NCBI RefSeq assembly: GCF_028745735.1
Contig: NZ_JAQZSM010000004.1
Span: 1-64,000 of the forward strand
Length of the DNA: 64,000 nucleotides
Reading direction: 5' to 3'
Origin: Roseinatronobacter alkalisoli
Lineage (GTDB): Bacteria > Pseudomonadota > Alphaproteobacteria > Rhodobacterales > Rhodobacteraceae
In this document: positions 28,224 to 37,416 of the stretch, one piece after another
Numbering within the stretch: the first letter of the stretch is position 1
Layout of the letters: every line of letters starts with the position of its first letter
Notes under the pieces: generated by a model
Databases searched by the model: none
What the model saw: only the letters and a program-made list of their open reading frames with translations
Told to the model about the DNA's origin: nothing
Position numbers and translations under genes: made by a program

Positions 28224-29603
28224 ATGAGCCTCGATCTGATTATCCGCGGCGGCACGGTCGCAACGGCCGCGGATACTTTCAGATGCGATATCGGCATTGC
28301 CAACGGGCGTATCGTGGAATTAAGCACAGCAATATCCGCGCCAGCCACCGAAGAATATGATGCACAAGGTTTGCTGGTGCTGCCCGGCGGCATAGATAGC
28401 CATGTGCATCTGGCGCAGCCTTCTGGCGAAGGGGTGGAAATGGCGGATGATTTCGCATCTGGTACACGCTCTGCGCTGTTCGGCGGCAATACCACCGTCA
28501 TGCCATTCTGCCTGCAGGAAAAGGGGCAATCCCTGCGTGATGCGGTCGATGCCTATCATGCCAAGGCCCGCGACAACTGCCTGACCGATATCAGTTTCCA
28601 CCTGATTGTCACAGACCCGACACCGGCGGTTCTGGGGCAGGAACTGCCCGCGCTGATCGCGGCAGGCTACAAGTCGGTCAAGGTATTCATGACCTATGAG
28701 GCAATGCGCCTGAATGATGCCGAAATCCTGGCAACGATGGATGCGGCGCGCAGGGCAGGGGCTGTGATGCTGGTCCACGCCGAGAATGAAGACGTCATCC
28801 GTTATCTGTCAGATGCACATGTGCGCGCAGGCGATATCCATGCCGCTGCCCATGCCACGACGCGACCTATTGCCGCCGAACGAGAGGCAACCCACCGCGC
28901 CCTGAGTTTGGCTGAAGTCGTGGATGTGCCGGTGGTGATCGTGCATATCTCCAATGGTCCCACGATAGACGAGATTTCGCGCGCACGTGCGCGCGGCCAG
29001 CGCGTAACCGCCGAAACCTGCCCGCAATACCTGATGCTGACGAAAGACGACCTGTCCGCCGAAGGATGGGAAGGCGCGAAATATGTCTGCTCTCCGCCGC
29101 CGCGCGACAGGGACCAGCAGGAAGCCTGCTGGCGTGGACTGGAGACAGGTGCGTTCGATCTGTTTTCGTCAGATCATTGTGCTTTCCGGTTCAATGACAT
29201 TGCAGGCAAGAAGCGACCGGGGGGTAAATTCACCCACATTCCCAACGGCATTCCGGGTGTGGAAACGCGCATGCCGATCCTGTTTTCCGAAGGCGTCAAA
29301 AAAGGCCGTATCGACCTGAACCGTTTTGTTGCCCTGACTGCGACCAACCATGCGAAAACATATGGTCTGTATCCGAAGAAGGGGACCATCGCCATTGGCA
29401 GCGATGCAGATCTGACCATTTGGAACCCGGACCTGACGCGCACGATCCGCCACTGTGATATGCATGATGCCTGCGACTACACCCCCTATGAAGGGCTGGA
29501 GATTTCGGGCTGGCCGATTGCAGTTTACTTGCGGGGGCGGTTGATGATGAAAGATGGCGTGTTGCACGGCAGTGGTGCTGATGGGGCATATATTCTTCGG
29601 TGA
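28224..29603 (+). CDS. Dihydropyrimidinase / D-hydantoinase
   Basis: A 459-residue amidohydrolase that opens cyclic amide rings. The binuclear metal site is complete: DxHxH in GGIDSHVHL, the carbamylated lysine region YKSVKVFMTYEA, His in MLVHAENED and VIVHISNG, and Asp/His in LFSSDHCAF. The start ATG 28224 has AAGGAAAAG upstream. The last gene of the operon, it suggests that the imported or processed compound is, or yields, a hydantoin or dihydropyrimidine. The exact substrate is unknown. Confidence 0.92.
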   Translation: MSLDLIIRGGTVATAADTFRCDIGIANGRIVELSTAISAPATEEYDAQGLLVLPGGIDSHVHLAQPSGEGVEMADDFASGTRSALFGGNTTVMPFCLQEKGQSLRDAVDAYHAKARDNCLTDISFHLIVTDPTPAVLGQELPALIAAGYKSVKVFMTYEAMRLNDAEILATMDAARRAGAVMLVHAENEDVIRYLSDAHVRAGDIHAAAHATTRPIAAEREATHRALSLAEVVDVPVVIVHISNGPTIDEISRARARGQRVTAETCPQYLMLTKDDLSAEGWEGAKYVCSPPPRDRDQQEACWRGLETGAFDLFSSDHCAFRFNDIAGKKRPGGKFTHIPNGIPGVETRMPILFSEGVKKGRIDLNRFVALTATNHAKTYGLYPKKGTIAIGSDADLTIWNPDLTRTIRHCDMHDACDYTPYEGLEISGWPIAVYLRGRLMMKDGVLHGSGADGAYILR

Positions 29604-29934
29604 GGCTTCCGGCCGGGAATGGTATCCACAGCAGCAGGCATAAGGCCCGGATATCTGGGCCGCTGTTATCAGGGGATTGCACGTGGCATGTCCGCCGTCC
29701 CCCTTCTAACAGCGAATGCCGCGCGCGGGGCTGCCGAACCAGTTTATTCACACTGCGATCATGGGGGCTGAACCCCAGATCCGGCCCTGTTTACCGCTGG
29801 ATGACGTTTCTGTGGCGCGCATGAAAGTTTCAGGATTGTATTCACAGAACTGTCATATAGTCTTGTTAGCGGTAGCGATGATTGCCGGAAAATCCGGATC
29901 CTTCGAACATCGCACCCACACGGGAGGAAAGACA
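29604..29934. other. Intergenic region between the hydantoinase and the Afu-like transporter
   Basis: 331 bp. A weak hairpin (GGCCC...GGGCC near 29644-29661) follows the hydantoinase gene. A promoter for the next operon is expected near 29840-29900 but no consensus is convincing. The GGAGGAAA ribosome binding site is at 29923-29930. Confidence 0.4.
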
Positions 29935-30945
29935 TTGCGTAAGATTTCACTTCTGTCCGCATCACTTGCGGGCTTTATCGGCGCGCCGATCATGGCGCAG
30001 GCAAATGAACTTGTGCTGTATTGCTCCGTTCAGGAGGAATGGTGCCGCCTTATGGGCGAAAGCTTCCAGCGCGAGAGCGGAATCAATGTACTGATGACTC
30101 GTCGCTCGTCGGGCGAAACCTATGCGCAGCTCAAGGCTGAAGAGGGCCAGCCGCGCGGGGATGTGTGGTGGGGCGGCACAGGTGACCCGCATCTGCAGGC
30201 GGCCGAGGAGGGGCTGACTGCTGCATACGAATCGCCCATGCTTGCTGAATTGCAGGATTGGGCCGTGTCGCAAGCCGAAGCATCCGGCTTTCGCACCGTG
30301 GGGATATACGCAGGCGCACTTGGCTACGGGTTCAACACCGAACTGGTAGACGATCCCGCACCGGCCTGCTGGTCGGACCTGCTGGACGAGAGGTTCCGCG
30401 ACGATATTCAGGTTGCCAACCCCAATTCATCCGGTACGGCCTATACGCTTCTTGCGACGCTGGTGCAGATAATGGGCGAAGATGAGGCCTTTGAATTCCT
30501 GGGCCAGCTTGATGAAAATATCAGCCAGTACACCCAGTCCGGCGCAGCACCGATCCGTAACGCCGCGACGGGCGAAACCGCCATCGGCATCGTGTTCATG
30601 CATGATGCGGTTGCGCAGGCCGTGACGGGCGCACCGATCACCGCTGTCGCACCATGTGAGGGGACGGGATATGAAATCGGCTCCATGAGTCTGGTTGAAG
30701 GCGGTCCCAACCCCGAAAATGCGCGCCTGTTTTATGACTGGGCGCTCAGCCCCGAAGCTCAGGCGCTGGGGGCAGAGGCAAACAGCTTCCAGGTCCCTTC
30801 GAACCGCAACGCACCTGTCCCGCCGGAATCGCCATCGCTCGATCAGATTACGCTGATTGACTACGATTTCGTGACCTACGGGGCCAGCGATACGCGCCAG
30901 AATCTGCTGTCACGCTGGGACGCAGAGATCGGCGCACAACGCTGA
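29935..30945 (+). CDS. ABC transporter substrate-binding protein (AfuA/FutA/FbpA family)
   Basis: 336 residues. The chosen start is TTG 29935, 4 bases after GGAGGAAA, which begins a clean signal peptide (MRKISLLSASLAGFIGAPIMA) cut near AQA. The mature part (LVLYCSVQEEWC, RRSSGETYAQLKAE, GDVWWGGTGDPH) is of the SBP_bac_6/iron type. The annotation 'ferric iron' is common for this family, but AfuA homologues bind sugar phosphates; the phosphatase in the same operon makes the latter plausible here. Confidence 0.85.
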   Translation: MRKISLLSASLAGFIGAPIMAQANELVLYCSVQEEWCRLMGESFQRESGINVLMTRRSSGETYAQLKAEEGQPRGDVWWGGTGDPHLQAAEEGLTAAYESPMLAELQDWAVSQAEASGFRTVGIYAGALGYGFNTELVDDPAPACWSDLLDERFRDDIQVANPNSSGTAYTLLATLVQIMGEDEAFEFLGQLDENISQYTQSGAAPIRNAATGETAIGIVFMHDAVAQAVTGAPITAVAPCEGTGYEIGSMSLVEGGPNPENARLFYDWALSPEAQALGAEANSFQVPSNRNAPVPPESPSLDQITLIDYDFVTYGASDTRQNLLSRWDAEIGAQR

Positions 30946-30957
30946 GGGTTAGCAACT

Positions 30958-30990
30958 GCCGGGCGGCGGGTTGACCCGCTGCCCGGCTTT
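30958..30990 (+). terminator. Intercistronic hairpin/attenuator after the binding-protein gene
   Basis: A long GC-rich stem (GCCGGGCGGCGGGT against ACCCGCTGCCCGGC, one mismatch) followed by TTT lies 12 bp after the stop and 15 bp before the permease start. It is a likely partial terminator that lowers permease relative to binding protein. Confidence 0.75.
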
Positions 30991-31004
30991 AGCGGTGAGC
31001 GGAT

Positions 31005-33191
31005 ATGACTCCTGAAGAATTACGCGACTCGCGCGCTGCGCGTGAAAGGCTGAGTTGGCTTGTGCTGTTGGCGCTTGCAGTGCTTGTGCTGCCTTGGCAC
31101 CAGTCCTTGCCCGCGGAGTCTGCGCCTATAATTCCCTCGGCGCTTGGGCTGGCAGCAGAGGGGCGCGGGTGGCTGTGGCCCGTGGTTCTTGCACTGCCGC
31201 TTCTGGTCTGGGCAAGTTTCAAGGGGGCTGGCGGGCGTTTGTTTCTTGGTGTCGCGCTGGCTGCGTTCGCGGTGTTGTTGGTGCAGGGCTTCACTGTGGG
31301 CCTGCGCGGTCCGGCGTTTGACTGGCTGACCATCCTTTTTCCCGTCGCCGGACAAGGGCAGACCGGGCTTGGCTGGGGCGGGTTTGCATCTGGCATCGCA
31401 CTTCTGGGGCTTATCGCGCATGCACTTGCCCTTCGGGGGTTTTGCCGGGGTGACCGGTTCTCGGCTTCGGCTGTGGTGTTCATTGTGGCGCTGCTGGGGC
31501 TGTTTGTTTTCTATCCGATCCTGAGGCTGGCGCTGGCTGCATTTGTCGGCCCGGATGGAGAGGTGGCACTGGGACCGTTCCTGACCCGGCTGTTTGCGCC
31601 CGAAATCTGGCGACTGGACTGCCTGACAGGCGGGCGACGTTGCGGGGTGGTCATCAATTCTCTGGTGCTGGGCCTTCTGGCTGCCACCATCTGCACTGCC
31701 TTGGGCTTGGCGCTGGCACTGATCGTGGCGCGCACCTCTTTCCGTTTCAAGCAGACGCTGCGCGCGCTCTCCATCCTGCCCATCATAACCCCGCCTTTCG
31801 TCGTGGGTGTTGCGATCATCGTGTTGTTCGGGCGCACCGGGCTGATAACCGGCTGGGGCGCGGAGATATTCGACATCCGCCCGACCCGCTGGGTCTATGG
31901 CCTGAGCGGTATTCTGATGGCGCAGGTTCTGGCGTTCACGCCGATCACCTTCCTCGTGCTTCTTGGCACGGTAGAAGCGATCAATCCCACGCTCGAAGAG
32001 GCCAGCCAGACGCTTGGCGCCGGTCCGGTCAAGACCTTCTTCAAGGTGACATGGCCGCTTTTGCGTCCGGGGCTTGCTGCGGCGTTCCTGCTGGCATTTA
32101 TCGAGAGCCTTGCGGATTTTGGAAACCCCATCGTGCTGGGCGGTGGATATGAAGTGCTCTCTACCCGGATATTCTTTGCGGTTGTCGGCGCGCGGTATGA
32201 TCTGGGCAATGCAGCCACGCTGGCCATGATCCTGCTGACGCTGACACTGGTCGCGTTCTGGCTGCAACAGCGCTGGCTGGGCCGGAAAAGCTATGTCACC
32301 GTCACCGGTAAATCCGATGCTGGTCTTGCCTCGACCCTGCCATTCGGGCTGAAGGGCGTGGCATGGGCTGCGGTCATTCCGTTTGTGGCGTTCACCATCG
32401 GCGTTTACGCTGTGGTGCTGCTTGGCGGCTTTGTCCATGACATTGGGCGCTGGGACCTGACGCCGACATTCGCACATCTGCGGACAGCATTCGATTTCGA
32501 GGTGAACGCGAGCGGGTTGCAGCTTTATGGCTCGGCGTGGAACTCCATGCAGACCACGCTGCTGGTTTCTGCCATTGCAGCCCCCCTGACCACATTGATT
32601 GGCATCATGACGGCCTGGCTGGTTGCCCGGCAGGATTTTGCGGGCCGCAATGCGTTCGAATTCGGCACAATGCTGAGTTTCGCCATTCCTGGTACCGTTG
32701 TCGGGGTCAGCTATGTTGCGGCCTTCAACGTGCCGCCTGTGGATATTACCGGAACTGCTGCGATTCTGGTGATATGCTTCGTGTTCCGTAATATGCCAGT
32801 GGGCATGCGCGCAGGGCTGGCGGCATTCGCGCAAATAGACCGCAGTATGGAAGAAGCCAGCCAGACCATGGGGGCTGGCGGTGCTGCAACCCTGCGCCGC
32901 GTCGTTCTGCCACTGGTCAAGCCGGCGGTGTTCACTGCGCTGGTCTATTCCTTTGTCACTGCCATGACTGCCGTGTCCGCCGTGATTTTCCTTGTTTCGG
33001 CCCGCCACAACATGGCGACCGCCTATATCATGGGCCGGGTAGAGGCCGGGGAATACGCGCTGGCGATTACTTATTCGACAGTGCTGATGATTGTGATGAT
33101 TATCTGCATTGTCCTGATCCAGCTTATGGTGGGCGCGCGCAGGTTGGGGCGGCGGCGCGAATTCCAAGGCCAGAAAGCCCCGGCTGAATGA
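31005..33191 (+). CDS. ABC transporter permease, two-domain (AfuB/FbpB-like)
   Basis: 728 residues with two fused BPD_transp_1 domains. The first EAA loop is in EEASQTLGAGPVKTFFKV (about residue 328) and the second in EEASQTMGAGGAATLRRV (about 617). Roughly a dozen membrane helices, plus a hydrophobic N-terminal extension (about 15-170) longer than in FbpB. It forms the channel of the transporter with the neighbouring binding protein and ATPase. Confidence 0.9.
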   Translation: MTPEELRDSRAARERLSWLVLLALAVLVLPWHQSLPAESAPIIPSALGLAAEGRGWLWPVVLALPLLVWASFKGAGGRLFLGVALAAFAVLLVQGFTVGLRGPAFDWLTILFPVAGQGQTGLGWGGFASGIALLGLIAHALALRGFCRGDRFSASAVVFIVALLGLFVFYPILRLALAAFVGPDGEVALGPFLTRLFAPEIWRLDCLTGGRRCGVVINSLVLGLLAATICTALGLALALIVARTSFRFKQTLRALSILPIITPPFVVGVAIIVLFGRTGLITGWGAEIFDIRPTRWVYGLSGILMAQVLAFTPITFLVLLGTVEAINPTLEEASQTLGAGPVKTFFKVTWPLLRPGLAAAFLLAFIESLADFGNPIVLGGGYEVLSTRIFFAVVGARYDLGNAATLAMILLTLTLVAFWLQQRWLGRKSYVTVTGKSDAGLASTLPFGLKGVAWAAVIPFVAFTIGVYAVVLLGGFVHDIGRWDLTPTFAHLRTAFDFEVNASGLQLYGSAWNSMQTTLLVSAIAAPLTTLIGIMTAWLVARQDFAGRNAFEFGTMLSFAIPGTVVGVSYVAAFNVPPVDITGTAAILVICFVFRNMPVGMRAGLAAFAQIDRSMEEASQTMGAGGAATLRRVVLPLVKPAVFTALVYSFVTAMTAVSAVIFLVSARHNMATAYIMGRVEAGEYALAITYSTVLMIVMIICIVLIQLMVGARRLGRRREFQGQKAPAE

Positions 33192-33197
33192 GGTTAC

Positions 33198-34229
33198 ATG
33201 ACTGAAGAAATCGCGATTGAATTTGCCAATGTCACCAAACGCTATGGGTCCGCTGTGGCCGTGGATGCGATCACCTTGTCCATCGCAAAGGGCGAGTTGG
33301 TTACCTTCCTTGGGCCTTCGGGCTGCGGCAAGACAACGTCGCTGCGGCTGATTGCAGGGCTGGAACTGCCCACATCGGGGGTGGTGCAGATTGCGGGCCG
33401 CGATGTCAGCCAGCGCGCGGCCTCTGAACGCAATGTCGGGATGGTTTTTCAGTCTTATGCCCTGTTCCCGCATATGAACGTTCTGGAAAATGTCTCCTAT
33501 GGTCCCATGATCCGCGGTGTGGCCAAGGCCAAGGCCCGCGCGCATGCCTATGAAATCCTTGAACAGATCGGCCTCAAGGGGTTGGATATGCGCCTGCCAT
33601 CGGAACTGTCCGGCGGTCAGCAACAGCGTGTCGCGGTGGCACGTGCCATTGTCCAGCAGCCTGATGTTCTGCTGTTTGACGAGCCTCTCTCGAATGTGGA
33701 TGCCAAGCTGCGGCGCAAGGTGCGCGGCGAAATCCGCGAGTTGCAGAAGCGCTTTGGCCTGACAGCCGTCTATGTGACACATGATCAGGAGGAGGCGTTG
33801 GCCGTTTCGGACCGGATTGTGGTGATGCAGGCCGGCCGGATTGCCCAGATCGGAACGCCGCGCGATCTTTATGAACGTCCGGCCTCGTCTTTCGTTGCTG
33901 ATTTCATCGGGGATGCCAATCTTATTTCCGGACAGGTGACGGCCGGGCGGTTCCGGGCGGCAGATCTGGATGTGCCGCTGGCCGGGCCGGATGGGGCCGC
34001 GCAGATATCGTTGCGCCCCGAACGTATAATTCTTTCGGCGGGCGAGGGCGCGCCTTCCGGTCGGGTAAGGTCCTGCACCTATCTGGGCAGCCATTGGGAA
34101 TACGAAATTGAAACAGGCTTCGCCGAACTTCTTGCCTCGCGCCCGATGAGCGAGGCCCCGATAGCGCCCGGCACTGCCGTGACCCTGACAATCCCTGAAA
34201 CCGCACCAATCAGAGTGACCGATATATGA
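33198..34229 (+). CDS. ABC transporter ATP-binding protein (AfuC/FbpC/PotA-like)
   Basis: 343 residues with Walker A (GPSGCGKTTS), Q-loop (VFQSYALFPHM), signature [15 protein letters not shown], Walker B (VLLFDEPLSNVDA), H-loop (VYVTHDQEEAL) and a C-terminal TOBE domain (about 250-340). It starts 6 bp after the permease and overlaps the phosphatase gene by ATGA. Confidence 0.92.
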   Translation: MTEEIAIEFANVTKRYGSAVAVDAITLSIAKGELVTFLGPSGCGKTTSLRLIAGLELPTSGVVQIAGRDVSQRAASERNVGMVFQSYALFPHMNVLENVSYGPMIRGVAKAKARAHAYEILEQIGLKGLDMRLPSELSGGQQQRVAVARAIVQQPDVLLFDEPLSNVDAKLRRKVRGEIRELQKRFGLTAVYVTHDQEEALAVSDRIVVMQAGRIAQIGTPRDLYERPASSFVADFIGDANLISGQVTAGRFRAADLDVPLAGPDGAAQISLRPERIILSAGEGAPSGRVRSCTYLGSHWEYEIETGFAELLASRPMSEAPIAPGTAVTLTIPETAPIRVTDI

Positions 34230-35020
34230 CCCATGATGACTCGCTTGCCGCGCGCTTTGCGCTTGCCCAGACAGCTGCGCGTGCGGCAGGGGCGCATGCG
34301 CTGGCCCTGTTTCACGACCGCGCCAGCCTGACCATCGAGACGAAGCACGATGCGCTTGACATGGTCAGCCGCGCCGACCGCGAGGCCGAAGACGTCATCC
34401 GCGCCATGGTTTCCGAAGCCTTCCCCGAGGACGGGTTTCTGGGCGAGGAAGGGGGCGCGCAACCCGGCACTTCGGGTCTGACATGGGTGATTGATCCGAT
34501 TGACGGGACTGTGCCATTCGTTTCGGGTCTGCCGCATTGGTGCGTGGCGATCGGCATCCAGTCCGAGCAGGCAACCGAGGTGGGTGTCGTTTACCAGCCC
34601 ATTCTGGATGAGATGTTTACCGCACGGCGCGGGGCTGGCGCTGCCTTGAATGGTGTGGCGCTGCGCATCAGTCCGACGACCCGTTTAACCAACAGCCTTA
34701 CTGGTATCGGGGCCAACCACCGGGCCATCCCGGAGCATGTTGCCGGGGTGTGCTGCAAGTTGATGGCCCAGGGCGGCATGTTTTATCGGAACGGGTCCGG
34801 CGCGCTGATGCTGGCGTCTGTCGCGGCGGGGCGTCTGGGCGGGTATTACGAGCCGCATATGCACCCCTGGGATTGTCTTGCAGGTTTGCTTCTGGTGCGC
34901 GAAGCGGGTGGGCAGACGCTGCCCATGCCCGACGGCGCATCGCTGGCAGAGGGGGGGGAAGTCCTTGCTGCGGCCCCCGCCGTCTGGCCGGACCTTGCCG
35001 CGATCACAGGGCATAGCTAG
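34226..35020 (+). CDS. Inositol-monophosphatase-family phosphatase
   Basis: 264 residues with the family metal motifs: EE in FLGEEGG, DPIDGT in WVIDPIDGTVPF and the C-terminal PWDCLAGLLLVREAGG. Members hydrolyse inositol, histidinol or sugar phosphates in a Mg-dependent way. The ATGA overlap with the ATPase gene argues that it acts on what the transporter imports. The substrate cannot be told from sequence. Confidence 0.87.
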   Translation: MTHDDSLAARFALAQTAARAAGAHALALFHDRASLTIETKHDALDMVSRADREAEDVIRAMVSEAFPEDGFLGEEGGAQPGTSGLTWVIDPIDGTVPFVSGLPHWCVAIGIQSEQATEVGVVYQPILDEMFTARRGAGAALNGVALRISPTTRLTNSLTGIGANHRAIPEHVAGVCCKLMAQGGMFYRNGSGALMLASVAAGRLGGYYEPHMHPWDCLAGLLLVREAGGQTLPMPDGASLAEGGEVLAAAPAVWPDLAAITGHS

Positions 35021-35105
35021 GCGCCTTTCGCTTACGCCGGTCCGGCCCGCGACATTGGTTCCGGGCCGACGCTGCAACGCATCCGGGGTGGGGGCCGTCA
35101 GCCCT

Positions 35106-35951
35106 TCACGCGCCTTCCAGCGCGGGGCGCGCGGCGGCAGTAAACGCGGCCACCCGCGCCGCATCGACAGGGTTCCACCAGACGCCGTCTTCCTTGAGCG
35201 AGGAGGCCACGATAACCGCATCAACCTGTCCCAGAATTGCACCGACATTTGACGCCGTGACCCCGGACCCGACCAGAACCGGCAGATGGGTCGCCGCTTT
35301 GATGGTTGCGATTTCGTCCATCGCGGCACTGTCGCCAGTGCGCTGGCCTGTGGCAATCACGGCGTCGGCATTGAAAAACGCCAGATCACGGGTCAACTCT
35401 GTCACGCTACGATCGGCCACGATGGCGTGGCTGCCATGCTTTACATGTGCATCTGCAAAGATCCGGATACCCTCGGCGCGCAGTTGGGCACGGTAGCGTA
35501 GCGCCTCGGCGGCGCACCCCTCGATAAAGCCTTCGTTGGCGACATAGGCATTCGCCCATTGGTTTACCCGGATGAAGCGCGCCCCCGAGGCCGCAGCAAT
35601 GGCGAGTGCGGGAATAGCTGCATTGGCCAGCACGTTGATACCCAAAGGTACATTGAATTCGCGCATAATGCGGTCTGCCACCACTGCCATGAACCCGGCC
35701 GTTTCCGGACCGATCTTATCCGGCTTTGAAAAGGGGATGTCGCCGTGATTTTCAACAATCAGGCCATGCATGCCATTGGTTATCAGTCGTTCGGCATCGC
35801 GCAGGCAGAAATCGAGGATCTGGTCGCGCGCCGCCCCCCGGTAGCGCGGCGCACCGGGGAAGGGGGGGCAGTGAATCATGCCGATCAGGGCCTTGGGTTG
35901 CCCGAAAATATCGGCAATTGCATGATGTGGCTTGTCCGATATCAGCGTCAT
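35106..35951 (-). CDS. BtpA/SgcQ-family protein
   Basis: A 281-residue TIM-barrel protein of the BtpA family: ALIGMIHCPPFPGAPRYRG near the start, GLIVENHGDIPF, FIRVNQWANAYV, VLVGSGVTASNV at the C-terminus. BtpA was named for photosystem I stability in cyanobacteria, while SgcQ relatives sit in sugar-use operons; the molecular function is not settled. ATG 35951 with GGGAG upstream; longer in-frame starts lack similarity. It converges on the Afu-like operon, 85 bp from the phosphatase stop. Confidence 0.82.
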   Translation of the reverse strand: MTLISDKPHHAIADIFGQPKALIGMIHCPPFPGAPRYRGAARDQILDFCLRDAERLITNGMHGLIVENHGDIPFSKPDKIGPETAGFMAVVADRIMREFNVPLGINVLANAAIPALAIAAASGARFIRVNQWANAYVANEGFIEGCAAEALRYRAQLRAEGIRIFADAHVKHGSHAIVADRSVTELTRDLAFFNADAVIATGQRTGDSAAMDEIATIKAATHLPVLVGSGVTASNVGAILGQVDAVIVASSLKEDGVWWNPVDAARVAAFTAAARPALEGA

Positions 35952-36564
35952 CCTGAGAACTCCCTGCCCAGCTTGTTCAAGGACATACTCGCACCCTGTG
36001 GACAGATTGGAAACGCAGTATATCGGCAAGTATGCACGACCGTGCTGGTGCAGTTCGCGAATATGATCGTACCGGGGCAGATTACCCGCTTCAGTAGTGC
36101 CGGCAGCATCCCTGTCCGGAGCGACGGAATTGCTGAAGGGTGCGGCTATCCGGGCAGACGCAATGAACCGCCCCGGTTTCACCGCAGATCGGTAGCGTCG
36201 ACCATATCGTGCAGGTCACACTGTGCGGCGTGTCGACCTATGTGGCGCGCGCCAGATTTTCGCAACAAAGGAAAGGCCACGACATGGATTTGTATGTCGG
36301 CCTACATGTCTTTCAGGCAAGCACCGTGATCTGCGCGGTGTCCATGCAAGGTAAGGTTATCAAGCGGTGCTGTTGCAACAGCACCCTGTGCAGGCGGTCT
36401 TGCCCCGCTATTCCTGGCGGGCATTCTGGTTGTCGATCACGATATCCCGGCTGGTTTTGCGAAGTCTGCCGAATATGGTGCGAGTGGCATTTCATTCCTT
36501 GTTCAGGAGCGGAACTTCAATCCGGGTGGCAGTTTCACCTGCAAGGCGGGCCCTCGTGATCTGG
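35952..36564. other. Intergenic region with IS110 fossil
   Basis: 613 bp. The only recognisable item is an IS110-type transposase N-terminus at 36284-36400. The rest shows no gene. Confidence 0.45.
36284..36400 (+). pseudogene. N-terminal fossil of an IS110-family transposase
   Basis: ATG 36284 begins MDLYVGLHVFQASTVICAV, which follows the IS110 start consensus (YVGLDVS then an S/T-rich strand). The first catalytic Asp of the DEDD set is replaced by His (GLHV). Similarity ends after about 35 residues. Confidence 0.55.
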
Positions 36565-37050
36565 TCAGACGGTCGGGGGTGTTGCCGGTTCCCGTTCTGC
36601 GGTTGCCAGCGCAAGTGACGCGGCATCCAGTGCGGCATGAAGCGCTGCGGCGGTTTCCCCACCCAGCGCGGCGAGTATTTCGCCATGCGCCTGTTTCCAG
36701 AGTGGCAGCGCATCGGCCAACTGTGTCTTGCCTGCCCCGGTCAGGCGTGCGACCCGCACGCGCCGGTCCTTGTCGCTGCGTCCGACCTCTACAAGGCCTG
36801 CCGTTTCCAGCGATCGCAGGTTGCGCGTAAGCGTGGATAGTTCAAGCGCGAGGATGTCGGACAGCCGCCCCATGGGCTGTGCCCCTTCCGGTCCCAGCGC
36901 GATGGCGCTCATCAGCGTGACCTGCGTGGCCTGCAAACCGGTAGGGCGTAGCGCCATATCATAAGCGCGCGTGATCGCCCGCGCAGTTCGCCGGGCGCGG
37001 AAGCAAAGACAGTCAGCGGCCATGATCCGCGCGGCATCGAGATGATTCAT
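36565..37050 (-). CDS. MarR-family transcriptional regulator
   Basis: 161 residues with a winged helix-turn-helix: LQATQVTLMSAIAL, MGRLSDILALELSTLTRNL (recognition helix region) and the wing VEVGRSDKDRRVRVARLT. AAGGAG lies 4 bases before ATG 37050. It is oriented away from the following VOC-protein gene, with a 366-bp divergent gap. The ligand is unknown. Confidence 0.88.
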   Translation of the reverse strand: MNHLDAARIMAADCLCFRARRTARAITRAYDMALRPTGLQATQVTLMSAIALGPEGAQPMGRLSDILALELSTLTRNLRSLETAGLVEVGRSDKDRRVRVARLTGAGKTQLADALPLWKQAHGEILAALGGETAAALHAALDAASLALATAEREPATPPTV

Positions 37051-37416
37051 GGCGCTCCTTCTAGCTGTATTTTCTGCAAGCTGACAGCCACCATTTGGTA
37101 CAATGTCAGCAGAGCCTGCGGTAGGGAGTCCTGCCGGTTTCCATCCTGTACGTGAAAGAACTTGTATATACAAGTTAATTCTGCTACGCAGACGGAAAAA
37201 TGATTCCGGGGCGGATGCACCTGAAACTGCGTGTCAGGATGGAACCCGGAAAATATTCACGCCGACAGGCGTCTAGGTTGGCCGACACTGCGCTGGCTTT
37301 CGTCGCCGGGCAGGCCGGTGCGGTGCTGGCAGAAGCCTTTGTCGACTCCGCGTTTTCTTCGGCCTGTGCTTAAGGTCGGCGGCGGGCAGTTCATCAAGAC
37401 CCATGGGAGGACGTAT
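37051..37416. other. Divergent intergenic region MarR / VOC protein
   Basis: 366 bp shared by divergent genes. It probably holds both promoters; TTGTATATACAAG at 37160-37172 is a short palindrome that could be a MarR operator. No gene is seen. Confidence 0.4.

Noticed and set aside
31020-34094. 1024-residue open frame antisense to the Afu-like permease and ATPase
   Set aside because: Shadow of GC-rich coding DNA; composition is His/Gln/Arg-rich with no domain, and the sense frames carry clear ABC motifs.
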